Source: Candidatus Methanosuratincola petrocarbonis (ex Vanwonterghem et al. 2016) (lineage in GTDB: Archaea > Thermoproteota > Methanomethylicia > Methanomethylicales > Methanomethylicaceae). From it: a stretch of 6,494 nucleotides of DNA. Under the pieces are notes generated by a model. It worked only from the letters and a program-made list of their open reading frames with translations. It had not been told where the DNA came from and did not search any database. The stretch spans positions 1-6,494 of the forward strand of contig MAGV01000026.1 in the NCBI GenBank assembly GCA_001717015.1, given 5' to 3'. How positions within the stretch are numbered: position 1 is the first letter of the stretch; each line of letters begins with the position of its first letter. Position numbers and translations under genes: made by a program. Positions 4,741-6,494 of the stretch are shown here, piece by piece.

Positions 4741-5547
4741 TCAGAGCCTCTCGGGATCCGTTCCTTTGTGCACTACCTCGAGGATCGCCCTGGCAGTCCC
4801 CACAAAGTCACGGCTCTGGAAGACGTTCCTCCCGACCACGACCCCCGCGCCCCCCGCGTCCATGACGCTCTTGACCGTCCTCAAGAACTCCTTCGGGTCT
4901 TCGGTCTTCGCGCCCCCGCTCATTAGTACAGGGACCGGCACCGACTCGACCACGCGCCTGAAGCTCTCGGTGCCCCCCGTGTAGTGGGTCTTGATTATGT
5001 CCGCGCCTATCTCGACGCTCGCCCTCGAGGCGTACTTCACGATGTACTCGTCGTGCCTCTCAATTATCGAAGGGCCGCGCGGGTAGGCCAGGATCATCAC
5101 CGGCAAGCCGAACCTTTCGCTCTTCGATGCTATCGCGGCGAACTCCTCTGCCATGGCGTCCTCCCCGGGCGCGCCCCAGTAGACGGTCGCAGCCACACCG
5201 TCCGCGCCCATCGCAACGGCGTCCTCGACGAACCCTATCCTGTACTGCTGCATCTGCATGTCCGGAGGCCTGAGCGAAGTCTTCCCGGTCAGCTTTATTA
5301 TGACAGGCACCCTGCCCGCCCAGAGGTCTGCGGTCGCCTGCGCGACCCCCCTGGTGAGCATGAGGGCGTCGAACCCTGACTCGACAGCGAGCTCGACCAC
5401 CTTCCTGGGGTTCGACCTCTCGGGCATGAAGTCAGATGGCCCGTGCTCGAACCCGTGGTCGAAGGCGAAGACCACCGCCTTCCCGGTCTTCAGTATCCTG
5501 CTGAGCCTTACCTTTTTCCCAATGCCAGAGCAGCTATCCAAGGGCAT
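4741..5547 (-). CDS. DhnA/FbaB-family class I aldolase (archaeal FBP aldolase or ADH synthase type)
   Basis: A Schiff-base (class I) aldolase of the archaeal DhnA family, which includes fructose-bisphosphate aldolase, 2-amino-3,7-dideoxy-D-threo-hept-6-ulosonate (ADH) synthase and LsrF. From ATG 5547 it has 268 residues, the usual length for a TIM barrel of this family. Key sites: FAFDHGFEHGPSDFM with Asp30; IIKLTGKTSL after strand 3; AYPRG with Tyr155; ADIIKTHYTGG with the expected Schiff-base Lys186; phosphate-binding VLMSGG (about 208-212) and VVVGRN (about 236-241). The 31-residue Tyr-Lys spacing is the same as I recall for the Thermoproteus tenax aldolase. A TTG at 5583 would add 12 residues. 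The ATG is preferred because AGAGGAG (5557-5563) lies 9 nt before it. The gene is followed within 21 nt by pfkB. The N-terminal half reads more like FBP aldolase, and the C-terminal half more like ADH synthase. The exact substrate is left open. Confidence 0.9.
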   Translation of the reverse strand: MPLDSCSGIGKKVRLSRILKTGKAVVFAFDHGFEHGPSDFMPERSNPRKVVELAVESGFDALMLTRGVAQATADLWAGRVPVIIKLTGKTSLRPPDMQMQQYRIGFVEDAVAMGADGVAATVYWGAPGEDAMAEEFAAIASKSERFGLPVMILAYPRGPSIIERHDEYIVKYASRASVEIGADIIKTHYTGGTESFRRVVESVPVPVLMSGGAKTEDPKEFLRTVKSVMDAGGAGVVVGRNVFQSRDFVGTARAILEVVHKGTDPERL

Positions 5548-5556
5548 ACCAATGCA

Positions 5557-5563
5557 CTCCTCT
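5557..5563 (-). promoter_or_regulatory. Ribosome binding site deciding the aldolase ATG
   Basis: AGAGGAG on the minus strand, 9 nt before ATG 5547. It supports that start over the upstream in-frame TTG at 5583. Confidence 0.55.
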
Positions 5564-5581
5564 CTACCTTCTCCCGCACCC

Positions 5582-5589
5582 AATAAATC
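5582..5589 (-). promoter_or_regulatory. Putative TATA box for the aldolase-kinase operon
   Basis: GATTTATT on the minus strand, inside the 109-nt gap after the AOR gene. A start site about 25 nt downstream would fall near 5560, at the ribosome binding site of the ATG 5547. This also speaks against the TTG at 5583, which would sit inside the box. Weak consensus match. Confidence 0.4.
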
Positions 5590-5656
5590 CCTTTGCGTGG
5601 CAGGAAATAAGGGGCATGCAAATGACGGCTTCGAAGGGACTCCCCTTCAACTCCAA

Positions 5657-6494
5657 TCACCCTATCACGAGCCTCTCGAACTCCTCGAGGCCTGCCCTGA
5701 TCATCTCCTCTGTTATCAACCCGAGGGGCGTCGGCGTTTCGCAGATCCTCTCCGGTACCCTGAGATCCTTTAGGCTGAACCCTTCCCTGTACTTGAAGGC
5801 GTACTTCTGCTTCAACACGGACCTGCCGCGTTCCTTGAGCTCCTCCGGGCTCCGCTCCAGTCCGAGCACCCCAAGGCACCGCGAAACCGCCTCCGGGGTG
5901 TAGACCCCCCTCGCGAAGTAGCAGACGACCAGGCTCGAGAGGACCTGCCTCCAAGACTCCTCCTCGAAGAGCTCCTTCGCTGCGTACTCTGGCGTGTACT
6001 TCAACCCCTCCTTGTACATTTTCTGGTCGATGCTGTACCCGGCGCCGTCGAGGTGGCTATGCCTCGCCCCAGTCAGGTAGCCGAGGTGCGCCACAGGCCC
6101 GGTGTGGTAACCTGGCATCTCGTTCCCGCCGAACTCGAGTGCGAACTCCTCCCCGCCGTACTTTGATGAGGCATACCTGACCCCCTTCGCCAGCGCCTGG
6201 AAGAACTCGTTCTCCATCGCAACTATCCTCTTGACCGCCTTGATGTACGCCTCGTGGTCGCCCCACTTGAGCATTATCCCGCCCGCGTCGCCCTCCTTGA
6301 CGATCCCCCTCTCCATGGCCTCGGTTGCCCAGGCGAGGACCACCCCGGTCGACATCGCGTCGAGCCCGAGCTCCTCCACTGTGTCCATGAGCTTGAGGTA
6401 ACCCTCGGGGCTCTTCAGCTCGAGCATAGCGCCCAGCGCATAGATCGGCTCGTAGTCGTACGAGATCATCTTTGTCTTGTAGAAGTACGGTTCG
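5657..6494 (-). CDS. Aldehyde:ferredoxin oxidoreductase (AOR) family, C-terminal half
   Basis: The C-terminal part of a tungsten-pterin AOR-family oxidoreductase, which oxidises an aldehyde to an acid with ferredoxin as acceptor. The frame stays open to the window edge (codons for EPYFYKTK precede the ATG at 6469), so that ATG is internal. About 278 residues are visible of a usual 600-640. The N-terminal tungstopterin domain and the CxxCxxxC cluster ligands lie outside. Counting from ATG 6469, YDYEPIYALGAML (4-16) and ELGLDAMSTGVVLAWATE (33-50) are the family's domain 2 pterin-side signatures. FFQALAKGVRYAS (89-101) follows, then NEMPGYHTGPVAHLGYLTG (116-134). Cys183 in SSLVVCYFARG fits the distant fourth [4Fe-4S] ligand. 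The stop is 109 nt before the aldolase ATG, on the same strand. Members include AOR, FOR, GAPOR and WOR types. The fragment reads more like general AORs than GAPOR as I remember that sequence, so the substrate is open. Confidence 0.9.
   Translation of the reverse strand, partial: EPYFYKTKMISYDYEPIYALGAMLELKSPEGYLKLMDTVEELGLDAMSTGVVLAWATEAMERGIVKEGDAGGIMLKWGDHEAYIKAVKRIVAMENEFFQALAKGVRYASSKYGGEEFALEFGGNEMPGYHTGPVAHLGYLTGARHSHLDGAGYSIDQKMYKEGLKYTPEYAAKELFEEESWRQVLSSLVVCYFARGVYTPEAVSRCLGVLGLERSPEELKERGRSVLKQKYAFKYREGFSLKDLRVPERICETPTPLGLITEEMIRAGLEEFERLVIG

Noticed and set aside
4210..4926. 238-codon open frame on the plus strand
   Set aside because: Antisense to pfkB and the aldolase, with no domain and low-complexity composition. 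A shadow frame.
5633..5648. GAAGGG/CCCTTC hairpin after the AOR stop as a terminator
   Set aside because: Only 6 bp with no T-run behind it on the minus strand. Archaeal terminators rarely depend on such a hairpin.
6467..6469. ATG at 6469 (minus strand) as the start of the AOR gene
   Set aside because: The frame continues to the window edge and the product would lack the whole tungstopterin domain, so the gene is cut by the window rather than truncated.
1..6494. CRISPR array, insertion sequence, toxin-antitoxin or defence system
   Set aside because: No regularly spaced repeats, transposase, nuclease or small toxin-like gene pairs are seen. All sizeable genes fall in known housekeeping or metabolic families.

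Overview
The window comes from an archaeal chromosome. Evidence: an ABCE1/Rli1 ribosome-splitting ATPase with [4Fe-4S] ligands, a tRNA-Arg(CCG) carrying a short bulge-helix-bulge intron after position 37, a DUF2116-type zinc-ribbon membrane protein, archaeal-type DhnA class I aldolase and PfkB kinase genes, a tungsten aldehyde:ferredoxin oxidoreductase (AOR) family gene, GGTGATC-type ribosome binding sites and TATA-like AT boxes. Base composition is GC-rich inside genes, with AT-rich islands between transcription units. The lineage cannot be fixed from the sequence alone. The gene set would suit an anaerobic, possibly thermophilic archaeon, for instance in the TACK group, but that is a guess.

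Left half (plus strand): the 3' 95% of abce1 (5' end outside the window); its own TATA-like box, then htpX (M48 membrane metalloprotease); 14 nt later a TTG-started 76-residue zinc-ribbon/one-TM protein; 7 nt after that, the intron-containing tRNA-Arg(CCG). A 224-nt non-coding gap follows. It holds a T-rich stretch after the tRNA, an AT-rich island and an inverted, imperfect copy of the tRNA 3' end.

Right half (minus strand, read right to left): the C-terminal half of an AOR-family oxidoreductase (N-terminus outside the window), a DhnA/FbaB-type class I aldolase, a PfkB-family sugar kinase 21 nt downstream of it, and a separately promoted GNAT acetyltransferase. The two halves converge on the gap at 2975-3198.

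The aldolase and kinase look like one operon, probably with its own promoter just after the AOR gene. Kinase + class I aldolase + AOR-family enzyme is a suggestive sugar-catabolic set (phosphorylate, cleave, oxidise with ferredoxin), but substrates cannot be assigned from sequence. The left block is informational and quality-control housekeeping: ribosome recycling, membrane proteolysis and a tRNA. No CRISPR array, insertion sequence or clear mobile element is visible. Nothing in the window stands out as a wholly new system. The best leads are the inverted tRNA-end copy and the AOR/aldolase/kinase cluster.
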